A stretch of 34,945 bases of DNA. Source: Neisseriales bacterium. GTDB taxonomy: Bacteria; Pseudomonadota; Gammaproteobacteria; Burkholderiales; UBA11063. The DNA lies in contig SSGY01000198.1 in assembly GCA_008017145.1 (NCBI GenBank), forward strand, positions 1 through 34,945, in the 5' to 3' direction. Position numbers and translations under genes: made by a program. A model generated the notes under the pieces. It saw only the letters and a program-made list of their open reading frames with translations. It had not been told where the DNA came from and made no database searches. The number at the start of each line of letters is the position of its first letter. Positions within the stretch are counted from its first letter, which is position 1. This document shows, piece after piece, positions 1-8,999 of the stretch.

Positions 1-16
1 AAATAGGATTGAGTAT

Positions 17-406
17 ATGAAAAAATATATAGTCGCAGTAATAATAAGTTTAGCTTTGGTCTCATGTGCAACTAATCCCAATAAAATTGATAATCAAGTA
101 AAAAGCATTGGTAAACCCGGCGATGTAGAAATTACTAATCTGACAAAAACACATGACCGTGTAACTGGCAATATTATTGTACGCTGGGACTTTACTGCTA
201 CTGGTGATAAGCCAGAGCAAATTTATTGGCGTTGTGATTATCTGGATGCAAATGGATTTACTGTCGGTGAGCCTGAACGCTATGTTGAAGCAACGATTTA
301 CCCGGAACAACCAAGTTCACAAACGTGCAGTTATCCATCGCAAAAAGTGGTTGATTTTAGAATCAGTTTTCAAAATATTGCTACCAATATGACAATTTAT
401 CATTGA
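17..406 (+). CDS. Small YcfL-like (DUF1425-type) lipoprotein
   Basis: 129 aa. The N-terminus is a short lipoprotein signal: Lys2-Lys3, a hydrophobic stretch and a lipobox ending L-V-S-C with Cys17 as the likely lipidated residue. The +2 residue is Ala, so outer-membrane sorting is expected. The mature part contains 'EITNLTKTHDR', then an aromatic beta-strand pattern 'IYWRCDYLDANGFTV' that resembles the core of the YcfL/DUF1425 periplasmic lipoproteins, whose role is poorly defined. The start is supported by an AGGA about 8 bases upstream of ATG. The stop is only 7 bases before the MFS gene, so the two are probably co-transcribed. The lipoprotein call is firm; the family assignment rests on pattern similarity and is moderate. 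Confidence 0.75.
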   Translation: MKKYIVAVIISLALVSCATNPNKIDNQVKSIGKPGDVEITNLTKTHDRVTGNIIVRWDFTATGDKPEQIYWRCDYLDANGFTVGEPERYVEATIYPEQPSSQTCSYPSQKVVDFRISFQNIATNMTIYH

Positions 407-413
407 TGCGCGG

Positions 414-1580
414 ATGAAAAATATTATAATCTTAATGATGTTGATTTCGTTTGGCTCAATTGGTGCGGTGTTTTTTACTCCAGGATTACCTGAAATAGCG
501 CGATACTTTGCAATTAGTAACTCTGCTGCTGGTATGACTGTTACTTGGTATTTGATCGGCTATACTTTTGCGCAGTTACTCTATGGACCAATGGTGCATA
601 GCTTAGGTAGCAGAAACACAATTATTATTTGTGGCGTGCTGGCATTACTTGGTTCGGCATTGTCTATCTTTGCTGGTCTTCATCACTCATTTGCGCTACT
701 GTTATTAGCCCGCGCAATTATGGCATTAGGTGCTGGAGGTGGACTTAAAATGGCGTTTACGCTAAGCTCACATTTATATACTAAGAATGAATCCGCACGC
801 GTAATCTCACTGCTTACCATGGCATTTGCCATTATGCCGGGTCTTGGTGTATTCATTGGTGGGATACTGGTACATGATTTCGGCTGGATTAGTTCCTTTT
901 ATTTAATGGTCGTGTATAGCATAGTCATTATTTTAGTGAGCTTTTTATTACCAGAAATGTATTCAAAAACTGAACGTCATAAATTTCACATCAGCGAAAT
1001 GTTAACTAATTATGGGCAGATGTTTAGTAGCCGTGCAGTAATTAGCGGCGGTTTACTCCTAGGTGTTTGTAGCGGTCTAGTTTATGCTTTTGCGGCATTA
1101 GCACCATTTATTGCAATTGAGATGATGGGGACTACACCTAATGCTTACGGTTCTTATAATTTGATTCCAGTGATCGGTGTTGTTGGTGGGGCGTTAGGTT
1201 CTAACTATTGCGGTAAATTTTGGCAGCCACATAAATCGTTGAAGATTGGTTTACTCATTATTAGCTGCGGTATCATCCTCTTGCTATCAGGGCTGTCACT
1301 ATGGCATAACGCACCACTTACATTGTTTATACCAATGATTATTATTTATTTTGGTTCTGGTTTTGTTTATGGAAATACTACAGCTTTGGCATTACATAGT
1401 ACAGAAGATAAAAGTAATGCTTCAGCAGTAGTGAGCTTTTTAAATATGGCATCATCTTGTTTGTTGGTATTAGTTTTAGGCACTGTACAGATTCAAAGTG
1501 CATTGATTTTGCCATTAATTTATATTGCATTGGTATTTTTAGGTGTAGTATGGTATCGGGTTTTGATTAAATCAACCTAG
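414..1580 (+). CDS. MFS transporter, Bcr/CflA drug-efflux type
   Basis: 388 aa, almost entirely hydrophobic with about 12 predicted membrane segments, the usual length for Bcr/CflA-type drug:H+ antiporters. Near the N-terminus it shows the family pattern 'FFTPGLPEIARYF', then 'GYTFAQLLYGPMVHSLGSRNTI', the cytoplasmic loop 2-3 motif of MFS proteins, and an Arg in 'LLLARAIMALGAGGG' in TM4. It would act in the inner membrane as an exporter; the substrate cannot be read from sequence. No good Shine-Dalgarno precedes the ATG at 414. With the preceding stop 7 bases away, translational coupling to the lipoprotein gene is likely. A T-rich hairpin follows the gene. Confidence 0.85.
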   Translation: MKNIIILMMLISFGSIGAVFFTPGLPEIARYFAISNSAAGMTVTWYLIGYTFAQLLYGPMVHSLGSRNTIIICGVLALLGSALSIFAGLHHSFALLLLARAIMALGAGGGLKMAFTLSSHLYTKNESARVISLLTMAFAIMPGLGVFIGGILVHDFGWISSFYLMVVYSIVIILVSFLLPEMYSKTERHKFHISEMLTNYGQMFSSRAVISGGLLLGVCSGLVYAFAALAPFIAIEMMGTTPNAYGSYNLIPVIGVVGGALGSNYCGKFWQPHKSLKIGLLIISCGIILLLSGLSLWHNAPLTLFIPMIIIYFGSGFVYGNTTALALHSTEDKSNASAVVSFLNMASSCLLVLVLGTVQIQSALILPLIYIALVFLGVVWYRVLIKST

Positions 1581-1621
1581 TTATACTCGTTGTGCTCATA
1601 ATTCTAGCGTTGTCGTATTGC

Positions 1622-1670
1622 TAAAAAAGGTTCGTTATATACTCATGTGTACACCGCCTCACCTTTTTTA
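1622..1670. terminator. Possible bidirectional terminator after the MFS gene
   Basis: Perfect 10-bp inverted repeat TAAAAAAGGT (1622-1631) / ACCTTTTTTA (1661-1670) with a 29-base loop. The T-rich right arm gives a T-tract on the plus strand and the A-rich left arm gives one on the minus strand. It lies 40 bases after the MFS stop and before nadK, where a terminator would be expected. The long loop and AT-rich stem keep confidence low. Confidence 0.35.
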
Positions 1671-1771
1671 TCAATACTCCTAGCTATAATCGCGATCACT
1701 TAGAGTCTATACATGAAAGCTCAAAACTGAGCGTTCAAAGTATATAGATATTATTGATATTTGGGAATAAT

Positions 1772-2647
1772 ATGACAAATTATAAAAATATTGCAATCAT
1801 TGGTCGGCGAAATTCCGAACACTTAGTTGCACAAGTTACTAAATTGGCAGAATGGTTACAAGATTTTGGTTGTCGTGCTTATTTGGATTCTAGCGTTGCC
1901 AATGATTTTTATTGCCCCGGCTATCGCTGCGGAAAATTAAGTGACTGGATTGATGAAATTGATCTGGCAATTATCATTGGTGGTGACGGAACAATGCTTT
2001 CAGCGGGACGAAAAATTGTAAATCACGGAATTCCATTAGTCGGGATCAACCAAGGTCGGCTGGGGTTTATGACGGATATTGCAGCGAGTGAAATGCTAAC
2101 GGTGATTAAAGATATGCTGGTTAATCATGCATACATCAAGGAAGAACGTAGCTTATTACAGGCTAAGATATTGCGTGATGGTCAACTTGTTCATGATTCG
2201 CTGGCTTTGAATGATATTGTGATTTCTCGCGGTGACATTGGTAGTATGATTGAGTTTGAAATGAGTATCGGTGGTGAATTTGTTCATGCTCAAAAATCAG
2301 ACGGCGTAATTTTTTCCACACCAACTGGCTCAACTGCCTATTCTCTGGCTGCTGGTGGTCCGATTTTGCATCCTCATTCAAAAGTGTTTTCGATTGTGCC
2401 AATTTGCCCGCAATCAATGTCGAATCGTCCGATTGTCGTTTGTGATGAGGTAGTGATTGAACTAACAATTATCAAAGACAATACAACTATTTTACACTAT
2501 GACGGGCAAGAATACTGTAATTTGATTTATAATGACAAAATCATAATTCAAAAAGCTGAACGTCCGCTGCATTTGCTGCACCCAACTAATTATAACTACT
2601 ACAATACCCTTAGAAATAAACTGGACTGGGCTAAACGAGTATCTTAA
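1772..2647 (+). CDS. nadK: NAD kinase
   Basis: 291 aa from the ATG at 1772, the normal length for proteobacterial NAD kinase (ATP + NAD+ to NADP+, cytoplasmic). Diagnostic motifs are all present: GGDGTM at residues 70-75 (catalytic Asp72), 'GINQGRLGFMTDI', the conserved 'TPTGSTAYSLAAGGPI' block, and 'YDGQE' near the C-terminus. An in-frame TTG at 1754 would add six residues. The ATG at 1772 is preferred because GGGA lies just upstream and homologues begin with a short strand like 'NIAIIGR'. recN follows on the same strand, a gene order common in beta- and gammaproteobacteria. Confidence 0.95.
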   Translation: MTNYKNIAIIGRRNSEHLVAQVTKLAEWLQDFGCRAYLDSSVANDFYCPGYRCGKLSDWIDEIDLAIIIGGDGTMLSAGRKIVNHGIPLVGINQGRLGFMTDIAASEMLTVIKDMLVNHAYIKEERSLLQAKILRDGQLVHDSLALNDIVISRGDIGSMIEFEMSIGGEFVHAQKSDGVIFSTPTGSTAYSLAAGGPILHPHSKVFSIVPICPQSMSNRPIVVCDEVVIELTIIKDNTTILHYDGQEYCNLIYNDKIIIQKAERPLHLLHPTNYNYYNTLRNKLDWAKRVS

Positions 2648-2652
2648 TATAA

Positions 2653-2761
2653 GTACACTCAAACAGATTGGAAATACTGGTAGGCGTTTTGCTGCGAAGC
2701 CTACTAGTCGTAAGTGAGCAGCAAAACAACGCCCCAGTATGATGAAAATGTTTGAGTATAC
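2653..2761. repeat. Nested imperfect palindrome between nadK and recN
   Basis: Three pairs of arms are nested concentrically. Outer: GTACACTCAAACA (2653-2665) with TGTTTGAGTATAC (2749-2761), 12 of 13 paired. Middle: ATACTGG (2674-2680) with CCAGTAT (2734-2740). Inner: GGCGTTTTGCTGC (2683-2695) with GCAGCAAAAC plus GCC (2718-2733), with a 3-base bulge. The left arm can instead pair locally, GTAGGC (around 2680-2685) with GCCTAC in the loop (around 2698-2703), so two structures compete. The right end lies a few bases before the recN ribosome-binding site (GGAG, 2764-2767). It could be a regulatory leader structure or a small palindromic element. Confidence 0.75.
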
Positions 2762-2772
2762 ACGGAGTTTTT

Positions 2773-4440
2773 ATGTTACTAAACTTACAAATAAAAGATT
2801 TTTTATTAATCGAGCAACTTGAGCTGGATTTCTTTTTTGGTTTAACCGTTATTACTGGCGAGACCGGAAGTGGTAAATCAATAATAATCGATGCCTTAAT
2901 GTTGATTTTTGGTGCAAAAGCTGGAACCGACTTGATTCGCAACGGACAGACGCAAGCATCATTCAGCGCTGGTTTTCAGGTCGATAACCAGAAAGTTAAG
3001 GAATGGCTGCACGAACGGGGATTTATTGATGACGATCAGGAAAATCTGATTATTTGTCGGCGGGTAATTGACATAAATGGACGCTCAAAAGCATACATCA
3101 ATAGCCAAACTGTCACTCTTGGTACGCTCAAAGAACTGGGCGAAATGTTGCTGGACATTCACACGCAACATGCTTCAATCGCGCTACTCAAGCCAGATAC
3201 TCAGCGAGCACTCTTGGATGAATTTGCGGGTGCTGCGGATTTGGTTTTAAAACTAGGTGAGTTCTACCGTAAAGTTAACCAGCTAAGCAATAAATTGGCT
3301 CAAGCTCGCGAATTTAGTCAGGATTTGATCCTTAAACAGGAAATTTTGAGCGAAAAAATCCATGAATTAGAGGCTCTTGGCTTAGGTGATCAGGAGTGGG
3401 AAGCGTTGTTATTGGAACAGAAACAGCTGGCTAATGCTAATTTTGTGTTACAAGAATTAGGCTTTGTTACTGATCTGATTAATGGTGAAAATAACTCGCT
3501 AACTGATTTATCTGCTAATATGAGTAATAAGCTAGTTAAAATCAGTGAATATTTACCAAATGCCGATCAGGTAATAAAATTAACCGAAAGTATTGAAGCC
3601 GAAATCAGCGAGCTGGAACACGAACTAAATTTAGTAGCGAATAAAATTGAGATAAATCCTGAGCAGCTAGCTATAGTCGATGCTAGGATTGATGAAATTT
3701 ATTCTTTGGCGCGTAAATACCGGATTATGCCCGAAGAAATTTTGCCACAGCTCGCTCGCTGGCAAGAGGAATTAAGCCGATTGGTACAAGACACGGATTT
3801 GGCAGCGTTAGATGCTGAACTCAAGCTTGCTGAGGGTGACTATTTAGCACTAGCGCGACAGATTTCACAAAAAAGACAAACTGCCGCAGCTGAACTGAGT
3901 ACTAAAGTCACTGGATTATTACATAGCTTGGCAATCAGCGGTGAATTTGAAGTAAATGTCAGCCTAACTGACAATTGGACAGCAAATGGAATCGATAATA
4001 TTCAATATCTAGTGTGCTTTAATCAAGGAATGACTTTACAGCCACTAAATAAAGTTGCTTCAGGCGGTGAGTTATCTCGGGTTGCTTTGGCTTTATATGT
4101 TACATTGAGCATTAACAATCCGCCGGAACTCATTGTTTTTGATGAGATTGATGTTGGAATCGGTGGCGGAGTTGCCGAAGTGGTTGGAACACTGCTGCGA
4201 CAACTGGGTATCTCAAAACAGGTTATTTGTATCACGCATCAGCCACAAGCTGCTTGCTGTGGCGATCAGCATATTTTAGTCCAAAAACAAAGCAAAAGCG
4301 GACAAACTCAAGCCACAATTGAATATCTCAATCAAGAGCGGCGCGTGGGTGAGATCGCGCGGATGCTAGGTGGAATCAACATCACAGCAACCACCACCAG
4401 TCACGCTCAGGAGATGCTAGGTGGGGTCGCTCATGAATAA
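2773..4440 (+). CDS. recN: DNA repair protein RecN
   Basis: 555 aa, the usual RecN length; an SMC-like ATPase acting in double-strand-break repair. Walker A GETGSGKS is at residues 29-36. A coiled-coil-rich middle (many Glu/Leu/Gln, about residues 150-360) separates it from the C-terminal ABC signature 'ASGGELSRVALAL' and Walker B 'VFDEIDVGIGGG', followed by 'ICITHQPQAA' with the switch His. The start at ATG 2773 follows GGAG at 2764-2767 and gives the family N-terminus 'MLLNLQIKDFLLIEQLELDF'. An upstream in-frame TTG at 2752 is inside the palindrome and is not favoured. No LexA-type CTGT-N8-ACAG box was seen upstream. The gene ends convergently with the first lipoprotein gene, 35 bases away. 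Confidence 0.96.
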   Translation: MLLNLQIKDFLLIEQLELDFFFGLTVITGETGSGKSIIIDALMLIFGAKAGTDLIRNGQTQASFSAGFQVDNQKVKEWLHERGFIDDDQENLIICRRVIDINGRSKAYINSQTVTLGTLKELGEMLLDIHTQHASIALLKPDTQRALLDEFAGAADLVLKLGEFYRKVNQLSNKLAQAREFSQDLILKQEILSEKIHELEALGLGDQEWEALLLEQKQLANANFVLQELGFVTDLINGENNSLTDLSANMSNKLVKISEYLPNADQVIKLTESIEAEISELEHELNLVANKIEINPEQLAIVDARIDEIYSLARKYRIMPEEILPQLARWQEELSRLVQDTDLAALDAELKLAEGDYLALARQISQKRQTAAAELSTKVTGLLHSLAISGEFEVNVSLTDNWTANGIDNIQYLVCFNQGMTLQPLNKVASGGELSRVALALYVTLSINNPPELIVFDEIDVGIGGGVAEVVGTLLRQLGISKQVICITHQPQAACCGDQHILVQKQSKSGQTQATIEYLNQERRVGEIARMLGGINITATTTSHAQEMLGGVAHE

Positions 4441-4475
4441 AATGTACATCGTGAGCATAGCGCTTCGAGAAAATT

Positions 4476-7400
4476 TTAATTGAGATTCAGTAATATTTTG
4501 GAATATATACTATACGTACGTGACCACGACTGCCAACTCAAGCCTAAATCGGTTGAATAAATCGGTAGAGTTCCATTGGTGTTCAAAGCCAGACAATAAC
4601 TATCACTGCATTGAACTGATGCCCAACTTACCCCACTGACATTAATTGCTGAAGAGCTAATGCTGCTCCAGGTTGAGCCATAATCACTAGAACGCCAAAT
4701 CGCACCGTTACCAGTGACGGTATCATTGCCGGCAATCAGACAAACCGCGCCAACACAGCTAATTTGGGTAGCGTTATTAGGACTAAGTAAAGTGTTAAAA
4801 CCAGTAGGCATCGTAATAGTTGTCCACGAAGTGCCAAAATTAGTTGATTTTCTTAGCATAGTATTATTTCCAGCTATTAAACAAGTCGTGCCCCAGCAAA
4901 ATAGCGATCGCCCATTGCTGACCCCAGTCGCGGCGGTTGAACTCCAAGTACTCCCGCTATTGCTGCTATAGTAACCAGTAGAACTGGAACCATAGGGAAC
5001 GACCAAACATTTTGTTTGATAGCAAGAAAGCATCGTATTAGCAACATTGGTATAAGTTTGGAGCGTCGTCCAAGTTTTGCCACCATCGGTCGAACGGACA
5101 ATCTCAATCCCTGATGATGCGACAAAAATATTGCTGCCCAATGCCTTAATGTCCACAATATTGCTCCCGCTGGTCGCTGAAGAAAAGCTATAATTGCTGT
5201 TAGTCCAAGTAATACCGCCATCACTAGAATATTGTAAATAGCCAAGCGTATCCGTGTTCAAGTTTCTAAAACTACGAGCACAACTACTCCCTTGACAGAC
5301 AAAAGCGTAAACATTAGCCACTGCCGTAAATGGACCACCGGTTAGAGCTGTTACACTATTGGAAAAACCTGAAGATTTAGCTAAATTGCCATAGTTGCCA
5401 CCCCAATAAACTTTGGTATCCCAATTCATAAATAGGTTGGTAAAATTTGTAGTTGGCTTGGTTATTTTCTGTGGTGCCACACCTGCTCCTTGAAAGATAA
5501 CCATATCCGAACCGATAGTAATGCAGCCAACTGTCACTTTAAAGCAGGCACCATAGTTTGCGGCACTTGGAGCACCCGAGATTTGTGCTTTGTAGACCCA
5601 GCTCGTGCCATCAAATGCTGTCCAATAACCACTGCTGTCTATCGTAACACAGCTATTATAGTCACAGCCCATAAATTGATAATTTGAATTTGCTGACACT
5701 TGTCCACTTGGGGTAGTGGTGCTAAATGAACTCGAACTCAGATTGGTCAAAGCAGAAATAAAGCCCGCGGCAGTAGTGCTATTATAACCAGCAACAAATA
5801 AGGTACTGGCACCGGAAGTTGGGTTGGTATAGATATCTATATTGCGGAATAATATTGTATTAGATCCAGTCCTGACGACCAGAGTTGACCAAGTGGCACC
5901 ACCATCGGTGGAGCGCAAGATCGATTTGGTTGTTTGTCCGCTCATGCTCATAAAGCAATTAGTACTGCTGATAACGGCGCTGGTATCACAGACAATCTGA
6001 TTCGGTTGAAACCCTAAGCTCGAAGGAATGCTTTCCGTGCTCCAAGTGCTACCACCGTCGGTGGAACGGGCAATACTGTTCGTTGTCGCACCGGAAACCA
6101 GGCACAGAGCGTTATAATGCGAGCAGTAAATTGTAGTCATCCCCGAGCTTGCCAGTGCCGCTGGCACCGCTACTTTATTCCAGGTAGTTCCGTTATCCAC
6201 GGAAGCACTTAATAAACTTGGACCGAGCGTCAGCAGTTTACCACTGTTATTGGCAGTAATTGAGTCATACGAACCAGAATTATTATTTGAACTATTCAAT
6301 AGACTTTCGCCATAAGATTCGCCGATAGCGACTGTTCCAACAACGGTGGAATTATATAAAATCATGCTATTGGCATTGGTGGTAGCGGTAAAAGTTCCCT
6401 GCAAGATCGGAGTACCCGAATCCATCGCGTTACCACTAGCATCTTTGATTGCCGAGGGTGTTGGTAAAATAATCTGATATTCGACATTAGGTTGCAGCGC
6501 ACTGCTTGGGTTAAACGACACCACATTATTCAGATAATTAAAGCTCTCATTGCTCAGCGGGATATTGGCACCATCATAAACCCGTTTTAAGGTTACAGTA
6601 CTATTGGTAATAGTCGTCTTATCCATCGGCTGGCTGAAGGTAATTTGGATTGTGGCAGCGCTGGCACTGACACCGATTGCTCCATTGAGCGGTGAAACCG
6701 AGCTGACGGTTGGCAACAGGAAATTACCAGTAGTGAATTGTGAAACGACATAGTTAGCAATAGTTCCCATTGGATTGTGATTGATGCTGCTATCCTGAAT
6801 CTGACTTTCATTGACAACCAACTGGTAGCTTTCTGAAGACTCAAATTGGACATGCTGCATATATACCGATAATTCGGAACCAACCCATTGAGTAGTGGGG
6901 ATCGACACCTGTTGTCCATCTCTTTTGCGGAGTACCGTAATATTAGCCGAATTAAGATTAGCTACCAGCATTGATTCGCTGAATGATAAGCGCACCGTCG
7001 AAAGCAGACTCTGTAAGGTAGCTCCGGTATATGGCTGATAGCTGATTATTTGCGGTGCGGTATAGTCACCAGTGGTAAAGGTTGATACAACCTGAGAAGA
7101 GGAACTACTCATTGCCGCATTGGAGCTCGATTTGATCGCACTAGGATTAATAATAATCTGGTAAGAACTGAAATCAGTCAAAGGACCATTAGTGATTGAG
7201 AAATTAACTGTTTGATTATCAGTGGAAACTCCGAGAAAAGTCAAAGGCACTATCTGACTAGTCGATATTTTTTGTAACTGGATGTTATTGGTGTTGAGAG
7301 TAGTGGCATTCATTGCCTGACTAAAGTTAAGTGTCAGTTGGGTAGCACTATTAACATTGGTACTGCCATCGGCAGGAGTAAGCGACGTAATGTATGGGGA

Positions 7401-8924
7401 CGGATTGAGCACCGTAATCGTACTTCGCATACCAACAAAGCTATAATTACCATCACCACGTACTTGGAGATAGGCTATGCCACTTTCGGCTTGTGAACCG
7501 GATGTTCCGGTAATTTGCAAAGTACAGCTACTGCCTGGTGCAAAGAGAGTTGTGCTACAACCATTATAATTAGAAACAACAAATGTCGTAGTTGCCAACC
7601 CGGAACTCTTGATAACACTGTATTGTGGATTGACCAATGGTGCATTTGAGGTATTTTGGATGGTAACGTTAGCGTTCTGTACTGAACCATTAGTCTGCGG
7701 AATAACAATGTTAGAAGCGCCAAGATTGCCAACCGTCAGCATCGGTTCACTCAGTGAGCTGTAATAACTGATGTTCAGATAAGAGGTAAATTGCTGGCTA
7801 TTACTGCTATAAGTCAGGCTTAGCGACTGCGAACCATTGCTATAGCTGTTATTGAGGCTCACCTGATAGTTACAGCTGGCGCCGATTGCGAGCGTAGTCC
7901 CGCAGGGATTGGTGCTGGCTGGAGCGATAGTTATTGCGGAAGAATCCCCGGCGGCAAGGCTCATTGCGCTGGCTGCCAGATTACCATTGTTATAAACCGT
8001 CAGTGTCATGCTGGATTCAGTACTGCTACCACCTTTCAAAGTCGGGAGATTACTCATCAGTAAATTGGCGCGGATAGTTGGACTGATGACAACATTTAAG
8101 AGATCTTCTGCATTCAGTTGCTTTCTTGCCAGATAGCCGCTCATTACCCGCTCCATTTCATATGGACTTTTAATTGATGAATAGTTAATTTCTTCTTCGA
8201 CATAAGGTATTATCTTGACGTTATTTTTTATGACATTGTTACCTACCCAAATCTCAAGCGGCATAACCGTATTGGTAGCAATATTGATCCGCCGCCCAAG
8301 CTCCAAATCACTCACAACACTAACGCTATTATTTTCGGCATAAAAACCGACATGCTGAAAAGATTGGTGATTGCCAGCAAAAACATAAGCTGTAACACGC
8401 TGTCCTTCATTATAATTAGTGGCACTAATATTTACATCGCCACTAAAACTGATCCCGTGGCGCGATTGGCTGTCAACGTAGCTATAGTTAACTAATTGCT
8501 TAGTTTTTTGTTCATTAAAGTAAGCGGTAATTAATGAGCTGCCGCGATCATTCGCGTTGAGTGCTGGAGCTGTTACTCTCAGCAAACAACTGGAATGTGC
8601 CGCTACTTCATTACAAAGATTATCGCTTGGAAAAACTACTCGCTGAGTGCCATTAATGGCAAGGCTGTCATAACGAATATTCTGGATGGTAAAATCACTA
8701 TAATTATGGACATAAATGCCCGTGGTAGTAGCCTTACCATCCAGCACCGGAATTTCCGCCGCAGGTTCAATCACCAACGTATTCACAGCCAGAGAGTTAT
8801 TATTGTCTGCCATTCCAGAATTAAAAGAACTACAAGAAAGGACTACTAATCCAAAGAGTGCAACTATGAATAATCCTCTGCTATTTGCATAGGTTTTATT
8901 CAAAAACAAAAACATTCGTTGCAT
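4476..8924 (-). CDS. Giant surface lipoprotein with Ig-like domains and an Asp-box propeller
   Basis: 1482 aa. The signal peptide ends in lipobox V-L-S-C (Cys31, then Ser-Ser), pointing to an outer-membrane lipoprotein. Residues 45-230 form an N-terminal region shared with the 928-aa neighbour ('IYVHN', Cys/SCLL pattern, 'YSYVDSQS'). Ig-like repeats with paired cysteines follow. Residues about 508-850 hold three bacterial Ig-like domains of the Big_5/SbsA type ('PxItSltPadGstnV', 'TLNFSQAMN'). The C-terminal part (about 905-1470) carries nine Asp-box (BNR) motifs of the form S-x-D-x-G-x-T-W, typical of beta-propellers such as sialidases and Ycf48/Vps10-like folds. No catalytic site is evident, so binding or adhesion is the likelier role. 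The start has AAGGA seven bases upstream. It is the downstream partner of the 928-aa lipoprotein gene. Confidence 0.9.
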   Translation of the reverse strand: MQRMFLFLNKTYANSRGLFIVALFGLVVLSCSSFNSGMADNNNSLAVNTLVIEPAAEIPVLDGKATTTGIYVHNYSDFTIQNIRYDSLAINGTQRVVFPSDNLCNEVAAHSSCLLRVTAPALNANDRGSSLITAYFNEQKTKQLVNYSYVDSQSRHGISFSGDVNISATNYNEGQRVTAYVFAGNHQSFQHVGFYAENNSVSVVSDLELGRRINIATNTVMPLEIWVGNNVIKNNVKIIPYVEEEINYSSIKSPYEMERVMSGYLARKQLNAEDLLNVVISPTIRANLLMSNLPTLKGGSSTESSMTLTVYNNGNLAASAMSLAAGDSSAITIAPASTNPCGTTLAIGASCNYQVSLNNSYSNGSQSLSLTYSSNSQQFTSYLNISYYSSLSEPMLTVGNLGASNIVIPQTNGSVQNANVTIQNTSNAPLVNPQYSVIKSSGLATTTFVVSNYNGCSTTLFAPGSSCTLQITGTSGSQAESGIAYLQVRGDGNYSFVGMRSTITVLNPSPYITSLTPADGSTNVNSATQLTLNFSQAMNATTLNTNNIQLQKISTSQIVPLTFLGVSTDNQTVNFSITNGPLTDFSSYQIIINPSAIKSSSNAAMSSSSSQVVSTFTTGDYTAPQIISYQPYTGATLQSLLSTVRLSFSESMLVANLNSANITVLRKRDGQQVSIPTTQWVGSELSVYMQHVQFESSESYQLVVNESQIQDSSINHNPMGTIANYVVSQFTTGNFLLPTVSSVSPLNGAIGVSASAATIQITFSQPMDKTTITNSTVTLKRVYDGANIPLSNESFNYLNNVVSFNPSSALQPNVEYQIILPTPSAIKDASGNAMDSGTPILQGTFTATTNANSMILYNSTVVGTVAIGESYGESLLNSSNNNSGSYDSITANNSGKLLTLGPSLLSASVDNGTTWNKVAVPAALASSGMTTIYCSHYNALCLVSGATTNSIARSTDGGSTWSTESIPSSLGFQPNQIVCDTSAVISSTNCFMSMSGQTTKSILRSTDGGATWSTLVVRTGSNTILFRNIDIYTNPTSGASTLFVAGYNSTTAAGFISALTNLSSSSFSTTTPSGQVSANSNYQFMGCDYNSCVTIDSSGYWTAFDGTSWVYKAQISGAPSAANYGACFKVTVGCITIGSDMVIFQGAGVAPQKITKPTTNFTNLFMNWDTKVYWGGNYGNLAKSSGFSNSVTALTGGPFTAVANVYAFVCQGSSCARSFRNLNTDTLGYLQYSSDGGITWTNSNYSFSSATSGSNIVDIKALGSNIFVASSGIEIVRSTDGGKTWTTLQTYTNVANTMLSCYQTKCLVVPYGSSSTGYYSSNSGSTWSSTAATGVSNGRSLFCWGTTCLIAGNNTMLRKSTNFGTSWTTITMPTGFNTLLSPNNATQISCVGAVCLIAGNDTVTGNGAIWRSSDYGSTWSSISSSAINVSGVSWASVQCSDSYCLALNTNGTLPIYSTDLGLSWQSWSRTYSIYSKILLNLN

Positions 8925-8942
8925 GATAACTTCCTTGAAAAT

Positions 8943-8979
8943 AAAAATGGCAGCGCGGCACTACACTTGGTAATGCCGC
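8943..8979 (-). terminator. Hairpin plus T-tract between the module 1 lipoprotein genes
   Basis: Arms GCGGCA (8955-8960) and TGCCGC (8974-8979) form a GC-rich stem that can be extended imperfectly outward. On the minus strand it ends near a short T-tract (A's at 8943-8947 on the plus strand). It lies between the stop of the 928-aa gene and the start of the 1482-aa gene, so it would weaken rather than block expression of the second gene unless that gene has its own promoter. Module 2 has a hairpin in the same place. Confidence 0.45.
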
Positions 8980-8999
8980 TTTCCGCCGAAAAAAACTAA

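Noticed and set aside
2752..2772. TTG start for recN giving seven more residues
   Set aside because: It lies inside the palindrome with no ribosome-binding site; ATG 2773 follows GGAG and matches the family N-terminus.
2641..2772. LexA/SOS box upstream of recN
   Set aside because: No CTGT-N8-ACAG or close variant is visible; only the nested palindrome is present.
7475..7732. Open frames on either strand inside the lipoprotein, recN and helicase genes
   Set aside because: They overlap well-supported genes, lack ribosome-binding sites and have low-complexity products; they are shadows of the real reading frames.
4476..8924. 1482-aa Asp-box protein as a sialidase
   Set aside because: Asp-boxes are present, but no Arg triad or other catalytic residues typical of sialidases could be placed.
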